From a gamma proteobacterium symbiont of Taylorina sp. (lineage in GTDB: Bacteria > Pseudomonadota > Gammaproteobacteria > GRL18): a DNA stretch of 52,928 nucleotides. Position 1 is the first letter of the stretch; every line of letters begins with the position of its first letter. The position numbers were made by a program, and so were the translations under genes. Positions 1-9,773 of the stretch are shown piece after piece. The stretch is from NCBI GenBank assembly GCA_025655455.1, contig JAHXIV010000011.1, forward strand, positions 85,363 to 138,290, written 5' to 3'. Under the pieces are notes generated by a model that saw only the letters and a list, made by a program, of their open reading frames with translations, did not search any database and was not told where the DNA came from.

Positions 1-111
1 AATTCATGTTGGCTGAAGGCTCCTAAGTAACAAAAATTTATTCTCCATCATTTATAGAAATTTTATGTTACTACAAATGATGGCGGACAAATTCATGTTG
101 GCTGAAGGCTC
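1..111. repeat. Dispersed repeat, copy A (at contig edge)
   Basis: An identical 22-bp sequence stands at 1-22 and again at 90-111. Between the two lie two overlapping inverted repeats: GTAAC (27-31) with GTTAC (67-71), and CCATCATTT (45-53) with AAATGATGG (75-83). The arms interleave, so the two hairpins exclude each other or form a pseudoknot. A near-identical copy lies at 49022-49127. The repeat is non-coding and the window begins inside it, so more units may lie outside. Confidence 0.85.
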
Positions 112-197
112 TTGAATGTTTAAATATTAGTTTCAGTATAGAAAAATTACTCTAAATATACAAGTTGTAAATTGGCCTAAAACTTAACACTGCTCTT

Positions 198-3100
198 CTA
201 TTCAGACAACCACTTTTCCAGAATTTGTCCCACTTTTCCGGGATCAATGGGCTTGCTGATGTAGTCATCCATACCCGCAGCAAGGCACTTTTCCCGATCC
301 CCCTGCATGGCATTAGCCGTCATTGCCACTACGGTGACATCATGATCTTTAACCCTTGAATCCAGGTTGCGAATCTCACGTGTTGCCTCATAACCATCCA
401 TGACAGGCATTTGACAATCCATAAAAACCAGGTTGTAGGATGACTGTGAGAGTCTGTTCAATGCTTTTTCACCATTATCAACCAGATCTATTTTGAGACC
501 AAATTTCTTGAGTATACCTTTAGCTACCAGCTGGTTGGTTGGATTATCTTCAACCAGCAGGATACTTGCCTGATACAGTCTAATTTCACTATCAGCATGC
601 CGGCTGAAAATCTGTTTAACATGATTACGGCTTCCAGAAACCTGAGATAGAACCTTATGGAGTATTGACTGTTTAATGGGTTTGCTTAGATATCCGGCAA
701 AACCCGCCTGTTGCATTTTTTTTGCATCACCACGTCTTCCCTGAGCAGAGATAAGTATTTGTCGGGTTGAAGTCAGCCGCTTATCCTCGCGCATCAGTTT
801 ACCCAGTTGCAGTCCCCCCATATCGGGCATCTGCCTGTTGATGAGGGCAATCGTATAAGGCTTGTTTTCTGCCGCAGCATCATAAAGGGTTTGCAGGGCT
901 GCCGAACCACTGGCAACCAGACTATGCTCTACCTGCCAGGCATTTAATTGTTCATCAAGCACTTGTCGGCTGCTGTCATTATCAAGCACCAGGATTTTCT
1001 GCTGCTGCAGGTCGCTTGTATCCAGTGGTGTTGCCTGTTCATCGACTTTTTCCAGTTTGATAGTGAACCAGAAATTAGTCCCTTTGCCGAGTTCACTGTC
1101 AACGCCAATTTGACCTCCCATCATTTCTACCAGCTGTTTACTGATAGTGAGTCCAAGGCCGCTACCACCAAAGTGACGAGTGGTAGAAGCATCGGCCTGG
1201 GTAAAGCGTTTAAATAATTTCTGTCGCTGTTCTTCACTCAGGCCAATACCGGTATCGCTAATGCTAAAACAAAGAATAATGCTATAATTATTTTCTTTGT
1301 TTGCTTTATAACGTACTGATACCTCTCCTTTTTCAGTGAATTTGATAGCATTGCCCACCAGGTTGGTCAGTATCTGGCGTATGCGTCCCGGATCACCCCG
1401 ATACCAGCGATGCAGAACTGGATTAACAGGACATATGAATTCCAGCTGCTTCTCATTGGTGCGGAAAGAAACGGATTCAGCAAAATTTTCTATGAGTGCG
1501 CCGAGATCGAACTTTAGTGATTCCAGATTGAGTTTACCTGCTTCAATCTTGGAAAAGTCCAGGATGTCATTAATGATATCGAGCAGTGATTCTGCACTCT
1601 GCTTGATAGTGATTGTACGTCCATATTGCTCTTCATTGAGGGGACTGTCCAGTAACAAATTAGTCATACCAATGACACCATTCATGGGAGTGCGGATTTC
1701 GTGGCTCATATTGGCAAGAAATTCAGATTTAGCCTGATTTGCAGATTCAGCCACTATTTTTGCCTCCTGCAGCTGCTGTTCAAACTCCTTACGTTTAGTA
1801 ATATCCTTGTCTGTGCCGCGATACCCCAGTAGCTCACCATCCTTACTTAAAATGGGGATACCACTGATTGACAGATTCACCAGATGGCCGCTACGGTGAT
1901 AGTTTACGTTTTCCAATGCTCTGAAGGTGTTTTTCTCAGCCATGATTTTGGTAAAAATAGCCTGCAAACGCTTTGCCTCCTCTGCAGGCATCAAATCAAA
2001 TGGTGTCTTGCCAAGGATTTCCTGTGGTTCGTAGCCAAGAATTTTGATGATACCGGAACTGACATAGGTGTAATGAGCTTGGCTATCCACCTCCCACATC
2101 CAGTCATTGGAGACTTCGCTCATATCACGGAAACGAGTTTCACTATGACGCAGCTCATCTTCCAGCTGTTTACGCTCTGTTATATCCCGGAAAGCTGATA
2201 CAGAACCGCGCCATTTTCCTTTCCTGCTGAATGGCTTGCTGGTTACTTCGACTACAATCAACTGACCATTTTTGTGCCGGAAAAATTGTTCTCCATTGTA
2301 GCTTTGACCTGATCGGGTTACCTTGTAGATGGGGCACTGATGCAGAGGTATATGTTCCTGCTTGCCGCCATGAGCATGAAAGATATAATGTCCAATCTTT
2401 CCTACCACCTCATATGCTTCATATCCGAGCAGTTCTGTAAAAGTCGGGTTGATTTGAGTGATCAATCCCTGGGCATTCATTACATAAAGACCGTCACCAA
2501 TAGTATCTGTGATAGTGGTCAGATGTCTTTTCTCTTTCTGTAGTATTAAGCGTGATTGAATCAGTTTCCAGCTGTACCAGAAAAAGATTATCAGCAGCAG
2601 GGTAGCGCTAAGCAGATGAAGAATAAAATCTTGCCTCAGGATGCCGAGAAATGGATCTTTGTTGTAGGAAATAAAATAGCCGACTTTTTTGTTCAGAATA
2701 TCACTAATGGGTACGAAGGAGACTGCCCAGTCATCACTGTCAGTAGAAACACGCTGGGTAAAGATTTTTCCTTCATTCATGCTTAAGTGAACCTGCTTAT
2801 TATGTCTGAGGATGCTATTAATCTGAGTGATATTGTCAGGAACGGGCTGAGATGTGAAGGATGTGTTAAATACGCGGTCAATGACAAAATTACTATGAAT
2901 AGCGGATGGTGGGTAGCTGGACTGCCATTTTTTGTCCAGTACACTGAAGATCGCCTGCCTGTTCAGAATCAGAGAATATTGTCGGCTGGTATCAAGACGG
3001 GATATTGCTTCGTATATTTTATCAAAGGAAATACTGAACTCAACACTGCCCAGATGTATTTTACCCTGAAAGATGGGGTAAACATTGCGGAATCCTGACT

Positions 3101-3575
3101 TGACACGACCAAGTTCAAAGCCGGTGACATTTCTTTTTTCGGCATTGGCGATGCGTAATGCAGGACGAATTTCAGATAGTGAATCACCATACTTTTCCGG
3201 GATATGAAAACGTAGAAAGCTGTGCACATCGGCTGTATGGAAGTGAAATAGCAGTATGCCCTTTGATTTGAGTTGCTGATAGGTACGATAGAGCAGGTGG
3301 TAGAGGCGATCCCGCATTTGATCCTGAACTACACCCTCACTGCTGACACCCTGAGCAAATGTATCAATAACCTCAGGGTGTCCGGTGATTTCTAAAAAAA
3401 GTAAACTGGATGACTGTCGATACATTTCAATACTGGCATGATACATTGTTTCCAATACGGCATTATCTCCAGACAAATGTCCAGATTCTTTATCCTGCCA
3501 GTTATCGTAGAGAAATAAGGCCATTAGAGACCAGATTATAAAAAATAAGGGAGCGATGTAAGAGAATGTGCGCAT
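198..3575 (-). CDS. Hybrid sensor histidine kinase (PAS-PAS-HisKA-HATPase-REC-REC)
   Basis: Membrane-bound hybrid kinase of 1125 residues. A transmembrane segment near residues 7-24 and another near 318-340 enclose a periplasmic sensor of about 290 residues with no recognised ligand. Two PAS domains follow (about 350-475 and 480-600). The HisKA motif [10 protein letters not shown] carries the phosphorylated His at about residue 624, and the ATPase domain has the G-boxes DTGIGL and GSGLGL. Of the two C-terminal receivers, the second is canonical (MDCQMPVMDG, Asp near 1053). The first reads LINRQMPDMGG and has Asn where the phosphoacceptor Asp should be, so it is probably a pseudo-receiver. There is no HPt domain, so a separate phosphotransfer partner is likely. 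It is a single-gene unit. The cognate output is unknown. Confidence 0.9.
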   Translation of the reverse strand: MRTFSYIAPLFFIIWSLMALFLYDNWQDKESGHLSGDNAVLETMYHASIEMYRQSSSLLFLEITGHPEVIDTFAQGVSSEGVVQDQMRDRLYHLLYRTYQQLKSKGILLFHFHTADVHSFLRFHIPEKYGDSLSEIRPALRIANAEKRNVTGFELGRVKSGFRNVYPIFQGKIHLGSVEFSISFDKIYEAISRLDTSRQYSLILNRQAIFSVLDKKWQSSYPPSAIHSNFVIDRVFNTSFTSQPVPDNITQINSILRHNKQVHLSMNEGKIFTQRVSTDSDDWAVSFVPISDILNKKVGYFISYNKDPFLGILRQDFILHLLSATLLLIIFFWYSWKLIQSRLILQKEKRHLTTITDTIGDGLYVMNAQGLITQINPTFTELLGYEAYEVVGKIGHYIFHAHGGKQEHIPLHQCPIYKVTRSGQSYNGEQFFRHKNGQLIVVEVTSKPFSRKGKWRGSVSAFRDITERKQLEDELRHSETRFRDMSEVSNDWMWEVDSQAHYTYVSSGIIKILGYEPQEILGKTPFDLMPAEEAKRLQAIFTKIMAEKNTFRALENVNYHRSGHLVNLSISGIPILSKDGELLGYRGTDKDITKRKEFEQQLQEAKIVAESANQAKSEFLANMSHEIRTPMNGVIGMTNLLLDSPLNEEQYGRTITIKQSAESLLDIINDILDFSKIEAGKLNLESLKFDLGALIENFAESVSFRTNEKQLEFICPVNPVLHRWYRGDPGRIRQILTNLVGNAIKFTEKGEVSVRYKANKENNYSIILCFSISDTGIGLSEEQRQKLFKRFTQADASTTRHFGGSGLGLTISKQLVEMMGGQIGVDSELGKGTNFWFTIKLEKVDEQATPLDTSDLQQQKILVLDNDSSRQVLDEQLNAWQVEHSLVASGSAALQTLYDAAAENKPYTIALINRQMPDMGGLQLGKLMREDKRLTSTRQILISAQGRRGDAKKMQQAGFAGYLSKPIKQSILHKVLSQVSGSRNHVKQIFSRHADSEIRLYQASILLVEDNPTNQLVAKGILKKFGLKIDLVDNGEKALNRLSQSSYNLVFMDCQMPVMDGYEATREIRNLDSRVKDHDVTVVAMTANAMQGDREKCLAAGMDDYISKPIDPGKVGQILEKWLSE

Positions 3576-3724
3576 TGGACACCTGTTAGTTCCATAAGTT
3601 ATGGTATAACATAAAACAAAGTATAAATGGTACTGTATTTATAAGCAAAATGGTTCAGGGATTGGCTAAAAATAACTATTTATTTGGCTATGTTCCCTAA
3701 AAGGATTGCTGCCATATTCTGTTC
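3576..3724. other. Intergenic region between the kinase and RND genes
   Basis: This 149-bp gap holds the minus-strand promoter candidate described at 3620-3648. No additional reading frame or clear terminator was recognised. Confidence 0.5.
3620..3648 (-). promoter_or_regulatory. Sigma70-type promoter candidate for the hybrid kinase
   Basis: On the minus strand TTGCTT (-35) and TATACT (-10) are separated by 17 bp. They lie about 45 bp upstream of the kinase start codon at 3575. The spacing is ideal and each box has two mismatches or fewer. The site is predicted from sequence only. Confidence 0.5.
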
Positions 3725-6700
3725 TTAATCTACATCCAAACAGGCGCTGCTGGTACTGCTGCCGTCAATGGGACATAAACTTTTATGTACAGAAGTACAT
3801 CCCAGAGGGACTACGAATAGCGTTAAAGTGGTGGCAACAATGGGGCCAAATAACAATGAGATAGCCATACCCTGAAAAATAGGATCAAACAATATGGTCG
3901 CAGCACCGGCCATCATGGTCAGATTAGTTACCCAGATAGGGCGCATTCTGGTTTGTCCTGCATTGGCCACCGCATGCATGGCATCCTCTCCGAGATGGAT
4001 TTCATTTTTAACAAAATCAACCAGTAGAATAGAACTTCTGACTTCAATACCTGCCAGTGCGATAAAACCAATCATTGAAGTGGCGGTAAACTCAGCATTC
4101 ATAATCCAGTGACCCGGTATAATGCCAATTAGAGTCAGAGGAATCGGTGCCATAATGATTGCAGGTAGAATAAAGTTTCTAAATTCAAGTACCAGTAAAC
4201 CAAAAATAAGCACTAATGCAGCAGCAAATGCCAGTCCCATATCACGAAAGGTTTCATAGGTAACAATCCATTCACCACTCCATTCAAAAGCAGAGTGAAA
4301 ATCATCCTCAGGGGGACCTGTCATGGTACCGCTGATTTGTATGCCGTCGGGTGTGGTATAATTTTTTAATCTTTCTTCAACGGATAAAATACCGTAAATG
4401 GGAGCACCCAGCTTACCTTCCATTTCACCTACTACATATTCCATGGCACGTAAGTCTTTTCGATAAATAATATTCTGTTCTTCTTTTTTTACAAAGTAAC
4501 CCAGTTCTGTCAAAGGAATCATCTGACCTGTTGCTGACGGAATAGGGAGGTTGGACAAACGTTCAATTTCACCTCTTTTTTCTAAAGGTAATTGCAGGAC
4601 AATGTGCTTTGCTTCGAAAGAGTGATGTCCTTTCATGTCACCCAGTTTATAACCCCCCATTGCCATCTGAATATTACGGTTAATGGTCTCTGCTGATACT
4701 CCATTGCGTAGTGCTTTTTCAGTATCAATATTAAAATGCCAGCGCTGATAAGGCATAATCATATAATTATCTGCATCCACCAGATTTGGGGTTTGTTCAA
4801 AAATTTGTGTCATATCTGCAGCGACTTGTCGTCGTGTTACAGCATCAATACCATACACTTCTGCTACAATGGTTTGTAATACTGGTGGTCCGGGCGGCAT
4901 TTCAATAATTGCTATTTTTGCGCCCAGTTTGTGAGCCTGTTGTGTGAGTAAGTTTCGTGTGGCTTCTGCAATCTGATGACTGCTTCGTTCGCGTTCTTCT
5001 TTATCCTCTAACATTACCTGAATATCAGCATGCCAGGGATTCTGACGTAGATAATAATGTCTCACCATACCATTAAAGTTAAAAGGTGAAGCTGTACCTG
5101 CATAAGTTTGTAAAGCAGTCACTTCAGGTACGTTATTACGAATGGTTTCGGTTAATCGGCGGGCGATATTGGCAGTCTCAAGCAGTGCTGTTCCCTCCGG
5201 CATATTGATTAAAACATTAAATTCCGGCTTATTATCAAAGGGTAGCATTTTCACAGTGACTGCTTTGCTATAAAATAGTGCACAGCTGAGAAAAAACAGC
5301 ACAACAATGGCCAGGAAAAATATCCAGCCCAGTATACGATTTTTGATCAGAGGTAATAGCAGCGGTCGGTAAAATCCCCCGATTCTGTCCTGAATTTTTT
5401 TCTCATGTTTTTCTGCAAGCTCTAAAGTGAGCAGTTTGGGTTTCAGACGTAAAGAGAACCAGGGGGTAAAAACAAAGGCGGCAAATAAGGAAAACACCAT
5501 GGCCACTGAACCTAATACCGGTATTGGACGCATGTAGGGCCCCATCATACCGCTGACAAAGCCCATAGGTAATAATGCAGCTAAAATTGTAAAGGTAGCG
5601 ATAATGGTGGGATTACCCACTTCACGAACCGCATCGACAGCCGTTTCAATACTGGTTTCCCCGTTTCTTAGCCAGCGCCGGAATATATTTTCTACAACCA
5701 CAGTGGCATCATCTACCAGAATACCAATGGAAAAAATCAGTGCAAACATACTGACCCGATTAATGGTATTACCTAAAGCCCAGCTGGACCAGATAGTAAT
5801 TAATATAACTACTGGAATTACCGTAATGACGACAATGGCTGGACGGGCACCAATGGTTATCCAACATAAAAAACTCACGGCAATGGCAGCATAAACCAGC
5901 GCTTTCAACAGTTCATTCACCTTATCATTGGCTGTCTGACCATAATTACGGGTGATGGTGGTATGGATATTATCAGGAATTAAACGGCCTTGCAGGCCAT
6001 CTAATTTTCTTATGACGTCTTCAGCAACAGTAACGCCATTGGAACCCTCTTTTTTTGCCAAAGCTATAGTGACGGCAGGAATATCATTAGCCACGGGTTC
6101 TGTATCAGTTTTCAGTTCCCCACTACCCGCCAGGCCACTATAGTAGGAAACCAGCTCTGTGGCTTCTGATGAGCCATCAATAATTTGTGCAATATTATGT
6201 AAATAGACTGGTTTTCCCTGACTGACACCAATGACTAATTGCTCAATATCATGTGCATTATTTAAAAATGAACCGGTAAAAACCTTAAATGAAGTAGCTC
6301 CCTGTTCCATATACCCGGCAGGGTGTTCACTATTAGAGGATCTGATGGTATTGGCAATCTGATCCAGGCTGATACCAAAACCAATCAGGCGTTCCGGTAA
6401 AACTTCTATACGTACCTGCTGTTTTCTACCACCAACAATAAAGCCCTGTCCTGTGTCGGGCACTTCTTTTAAACGCTGCAAAACTTTTTGTGAGAGTTGT
6501 CGCAGTTCAGAGTCATAAACTCCCTCTGCCCAAAGAGTCATTGTTACTACCGGTACATCATCAATTCCCTTAGGTTTAACCAGAGGCATGGAAACTCCCG
6601 GTGGCATTTTATCCAGATTAGATTGTAGTTTGTCATGTACTTTAACAATGGAAGATCCCATTTGTTCATTGACTTTAAAACGTACTGTGACAATGCCCTG

Positions 6701-7117
6701 ATCATGTTGTGAGGCGGAGTAGATATGTTTTATGCCGGGGATTTCTTTCATTATTCCTTCCAGAGGAGCAATGGCCAGATTGGCCACATCTTCTGCTGAA
6801 GCGCCGGGATAAGAGATAAAAATATCGATCATGGGGACTGAGATCTGCGGATCTTCCTGGCGTGGTGTATAAATCAGGCCAATGATACCAATAAATAAAG
6901 CAGCGGCAAAAAGTAGGGGAGTGAGGGGTGAATCAATAAAAAAATTGGCAATATTACCCGCCAGCCCCAGTCTGGGTCCTTCAACAGCCTCATTATGAGG
7001 ATGAGACAAGACTGGCCTTCTGGAAAAATGTTTAATTCTTCTATCAGACTTTCTTCTTTCAGAAGTTATTTGTTTTGATCCCGCTTTCTCAGACATCATT
7101 TTATCCTGAGTATTCAC
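3725..7117 (-). CDS. RND-family efflux permease (AcrB/CzcA superfamily)
   Basis: Inner-membrane proton-driven exporter subunit of 1130 residues, within the usual RND range of 1020-1150. A basic cytoplasmic N-terminal tail of about 60 residues precedes TM1 (about 67-86). Two large periplasmic loops follow TM1 and TM7. The central helix carries the proton-relay pair in FSIGILVDDATVVVENI, and the second half repeats the fold (FIALAGIEVRSSILLVDFV). It overlaps the upstream adaptor gene by 4 bp (ATGA), so the two are translationally coupled. No outer-membrane TolC-type gene is nearby. The substrate cannot be read from the sequence. The C-terminus is short and polar, ending soon after the last TM helix. 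Confidence 0.92.
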   Translation of the reverse strand: MNTQDKMMSEKAGSKQITSERRKSDRRIKHFSRRPVLSHPHNEAVEGPRLGLAGNIANFFIDSPLTPLLFAAALFIGIIGLIYTPRQEDPQISVPMIDIFISYPGASAEDVANLAIAPLEGIMKEIPGIKHIYSASQHDQGIVTVRFKVNEQMGSSIVKVHDKLQSNLDKMPPGVSMPLVKPKGIDDVPVVTMTLWAEGVYDSELRQLSQKVLQRLKEVPDTGQGFIVGGRKQQVRIEVLPERLIGFGISLDQIANTIRSSNSEHPAGYMEQGATSFKVFTGSFLNNAHDIEQLVIGVSQGKPVYLHNIAQIIDGSSEATELVSYYSGLAGSGELKTDTEPVANDIPAVTIALAKKEGSNGVTVAEDVIRKLDGLQGRLIPDNIHTTITRNYGQTANDKVNELLKALVYAAIAVSFLCWITIGARPAIVVITVIPVVILITIWSSWALGNTINRVSMFALIFSIGILVDDATVVVENIFRRWLRNGETSIETAVDAVREVGNPTIIATFTILAALLPMGFVSGMMGPYMRPIPVLGSVAMVFSLFAAFVFTPWFSLRLKPKLLTLELAEKHEKKIQDRIGGFYRPLLLPLIKNRILGWIFFLAIVVLFFLSCALFYSKAVTVKMLPFDNKPEFNVLINMPEGTALLETANIARRLTETIRNNVPEVTALQTYAGTASPFNFNGMVRHYYLRQNPWHADIQVMLEDKEERERSSHQIAEATRNLLTQQAHKLGAKIAIIEMPPGPPVLQTIVAEVYGIDAVTRRQVAADMTQIFEQTPNLVDADNYMIMPYQRWHFNIDTEKALRNGVSAETINRNIQMAMGGYKLGDMKGHHSFEAKHIVLQLPLEKRGEIERLSNLPIPSATGQMIPLTELGYFVKKEEQNIIYRKDLRAMEYVVGEMEGKLGAPIYGILSVEERLKNYTTPDGIQISGTMTGPPEDDFHSAFEWSGEWIVTYETFRDMGLAFAAALVLIFGLLVLEFRNFILPAIIMAPIPLTLIGIIPGHWIMNAEFTATSMIGFIALAGIEVRSSILLVDFVKNEIHLGEDAMHAVANAGQTRMRPIWVTNLTMMAGAATILFDPIFQGMAISLLFGPIVATTLTLFVVPLGCTSVHKSLCPIDGSSTSSACLDVD

Positions 7118-8259
7118 TGCTGTATTGTATAGCCTGAAGTAATAAATGCCGGAGGCTTGTCGATTATCTGTTCATTTTCTTTAACACCATAGAGTATGAC
7201 AATATCACCTGAAGGCAGAAGCTCCCCTAATCTGGCTAAACGTAATTCAACCTGTTGGTTCTGGTTTACAACAAAAACTGAAGGGACTCCACCGCGCTGA
7301 ATGACTGCGCTGGATGGAATTAATAAGTGTGTTTTCATGGTATTTTTTGCAGTTGGAATCCATACTTCTGCATAATTTCCTGGTGCAGCATGGCTGGATT
7401 CAGGTAAAGTTAATTTAACACGGGTGGTATGTCTCAATGGATCAGAACTGGGAAAAATTTTAGCAATTTTTACCTCTATCTTATTAGCAGCTCCATCCAT
7501 ACGAGCATTTAATAATTGTCCTTTTTGTAAATGATGAATAATACGTGCGGGTACATCGATATGTATCTGTAACTGATGGAGATCCTCATAGATCAGTAAT
7601 CTCTGTCCGGGTTGAACGGTATCACCCACCTCAATGTTTTTTGTTACAATGACACCGTCAAACGGTGCAATACTCATGCTGTCACGTAATTTACTGTCAA
7701 TTTGGTAGATGTTGGCTCTGGCCTGCTGCAAAGCTTGATGAGCCTGATCAAGCTGTGCACGACTGGAAAAAATATCCGCTCCTCTTTCTACACCATAATC
7801 CCGGGTACCCATCATTTCTGACATGGGATTAGTGAGCAGCTGATCAAACATGCCCGGTATTCCCATACCGCCTGGAGCACGATTAGAAGTTGAAGGTGAA
7901 ACCAGTTGTCGATGCAACTGAACACCGGCGTTGTTCATTGCAATAGAGGCAGTATTAAATTGTGATAGGGCACTTTGTCTTTGTGTCAGCAATTCATCAT
8001 CATTGATTTTAACCAGTAAATTACCTGTTTTAAAATGATCACCTTCTTCACCAGCAATGCTGACAATACGTCCCGGCATCTGAGCAGATAAAATAACGGA
8101 CTTATGGGCGGCAATAGTACCTCCAATCAACAGGCGAGCAGCAGCAACAGAGAGTGTTTTTACAGGAACAATAGAGAGCGTCTGCTGTCCATTTGAGCGG
8201 GCAACAGCTGTGAATTGAAGCATTAATAACATGATGATTAAACTATAAAAAAATCTCAT
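7114..8259 (-). CDS. RND periplasmic adaptor (membrane fusion protein)
   Basis: Adaptor linking the RND permease to an outer-membrane channel. It has 381 residues and an N-terminal hydrophobic export signal (about 1-20). The lipoyl half-motifs are GRIVSIAGEEGDHFKTGNLLVKI at about 65-85 and PFDGVIVTKNIEVGDTVQPGQ at about 195-215. A helical hairpin lies between them, followed by a beta-barrel domain (KVKLTLPES and PGNYAEVWIP). The hairpin contains an unusual Met/Gly/Pro-rich insertion (about 120-150). A strong Shine-Dalgarno (GAGGGGAG) precedes the ATG. It is the first gene of the two-gene efflux operon. Confidence 0.9.
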   Translation of the reverse strand: MRFFYSLIIMLLMLQFTAVARSNGQQTLSIVPVKTLSVAAARLLIGGTIAAHKSVILSAQMPGRIVSIAGEEGDHFKTGNLLVKINDDELLTQRQSALSQFNTASIAMNNAGVQLHRQLVSPSTSNRAPGGMGIPGMFDQLLTNPMSEMMGTRDYGVERGADIFSSRAQLDQAHQALQQARANIYQIDSKLRDSMSIAPFDGVIVTKNIEVGDTVQPGQRLLIYEDLHQLQIHIDVPARIIHHLQKGQLLNARMDGAANKIEVKIAKIFPSSDPLRHTTRVKLTLPESSHAAPGNYAEVWIPTAKNTMKTHLLIPSSAVIQRGGVPSVFVVNQNQQVELRLARLGELLPSGDIVILYGVKENEQIIDKPPAFITSGYTIQQ

Positions 8260-8602
8260 TTTGCTCCCCTCAAACTGAGGTTTTCAGGATTACATAATGA
8301 AATAGCTTGCAAGATGCTTGCTAATCATAATAGACCAGATCCCAATTTTAACTAACACTTCATTAAAATTAAATGAGCCTGATCAATATTTACGCAAATA
8401 AACATTATTTTAGAGAAGTTTCTGTATAAAACCAGTACTTTCATCTGTCATGAGTCTATTTCTTTTTTTGGTAAAATTTGTTTCTATATTTGGTTTGTTC
8501 AGTTTCTTTTTGCTTAAAATGAGAGTTCCAGTTTTATTATAAATATGCTAATGTTCATTTTGAGTTCTGAAGACCCTCCTTCCTATAATTAAGAAGAAAA
8601 TA
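8260..8602. other. Divergent intergenic region
   Basis: This 343-bp gap separates the RND adaptor (minus) and the HD-GYP gene (plus). It is very AT-rich and no gene was recognised. A possible plus-strand promoter is TTGAGT (8560-8565), an 18-bp spacer and TATAAT (8584-8589), but it leaves almost no leader before the start at 8603. Either that start is nearly leaderless or the real promoter lies further upstream. Confidence 0.4.
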
Positions 8603-9688
8603 ATGGATAAAGAAATGCCGCGAATACTTATTGTTGATGATGAGAGTTTTTACATCGATGTGCTGGTTGATTTATTACAGGATGATTACCAACTTTCTAT
8701 TGCAAAAAATGGAGAATCTGCTTTAAAGCGTGCATTCAATTATACACCACCAGACTTAATTTTACTGGATGTAGTAATGCCTGGTATTGATGGTTATGAA
8801 GTTTGTCGGCAATTAAAAGCAGACAAAAGAAGCGCTGGTATCCCCATTATATTTTTGACCGTTAAAAGTGAGGTGGATGATGAAATACGAGGCTTTGAGC
8901 TTGGTGCTGTTGATTATATTTCTAAGCCAGTGAGTCCACCTATTGTCAAAAGTCGTGTTAACAATCATTTGATGTTAAACCAGTCAAAAAAATTACTGGA
9001 AGATCAAACCAGGATTCTGGAACAACAGGTTAAACATAGAACCCTGGAAATTACACATACTCAGGATGTCGCCATTTATTGTCTGGCATCACTGGCTGAA
9101 ACGCGGGATAATGAAACCGGGCACCATATTCGTCGAACCCAACATTATATCCGTGTACTGGCTGAATTTCTGCAATCACATCCTGCTTTCAATGCTTATC
9201 TGGATGATAAAACCATTGGTTTATTATTTAAATCAGCACCACTGCATGATATTGGCAAGGTGGGAATTTCTGATAAGGTGCTGCTTAAACCCGGGAAGCT
9301 CAATAAAGAGGAATGGGAAGAAATGAAGCATCACTGTCAATTTGGTTGTGATGCTTTATTAAGGGCAGAAAATGAACTGGGTGGTGGTACCTTCTTTTTA
9401 ATAATCGCCAAAGAAATTGCACTGACTCATCATGAAAGATGGGATGGAAGCGGCTACCCTCATGGATTAAAAGGCAGTGATATTCCTATTTCCGGACGTC
9501 TGATGGCACTTGCTGATGTTTATGATGCATTAATCAGTAAACGGGTCTATAAAGAGGCTTTTTCTCATGAAGAAGCAGTAAATATTATTATAAGCGAAAA
9601 GGGAACACATTTTGATCCTGATATTGTTGATGCCTTTGAACACCTTCAGGATGAATTTCATATGATTGCTAAAGAATATATAGATTAG
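8603..9688 (+). CDS. Response regulator with HD-GYP domain (c-di-GMP phosphodiesterase)
   Basis: Cytoplasmic two-domain regulator of 361 residues in the RpfG family. The N-terminal receiver (about 5-125) shows ILIVDDE, the phosphoacceptor in LLDVVMPGIDG, and the conserved Lys in YISKPVS. A short coiled-coil linker leads to the HD-GYP domain (about 150-355) with HDIGKVGI and HHERWDGSGYPHGLKG. These metal- and substrate-binding motifs are intact, so hydrolysis of c-di-GMP to GMP is expected. It lies 85 bp upstream of the giant kinase in the same direction, which suggests the two form a pair. A second in-frame ATG four codons downstream is a possible alternative start. Confidence 0.92.
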   Translation: MDKEMPRILIVDDESFYIDVLVDLLQDDYQLSIAKNGESALKRAFNYTPPDLILLDVVMPGIDGYEVCRQLKADKRSAGIPIIFLTVKSEVDDEIRGFELGAVDYISKPVSPPIVKSRVNNHLMLNQSKKLLEDQTRILEQQVKHRTLEITHTQDVAIYCLASLAETRDNETGHHIRRTQHYIRVLAEFLQSHPAFNAYLDDKTIGLLFKSAPLHDIGKVGISDKVLLKPGKLNKEEWEEMKHHCQFGCDALLRAENELGGGTFFLIIAKEIALTHHERWDGSGYPHGLKGSDIPISGRLMALADVYDALISKRVYKEAFSHEEAVNIIISEKGTHFDPDIVDAFEHLQDEFHMIAKEYID

Positions 9689-9773
9689 AGGTTTTCTATA
9701 TCTGTGCTACTTGAAGTATGAGTATAGAGATATTCATAAAATCACATCATTACCATAGATTCTGGATAAGTAT

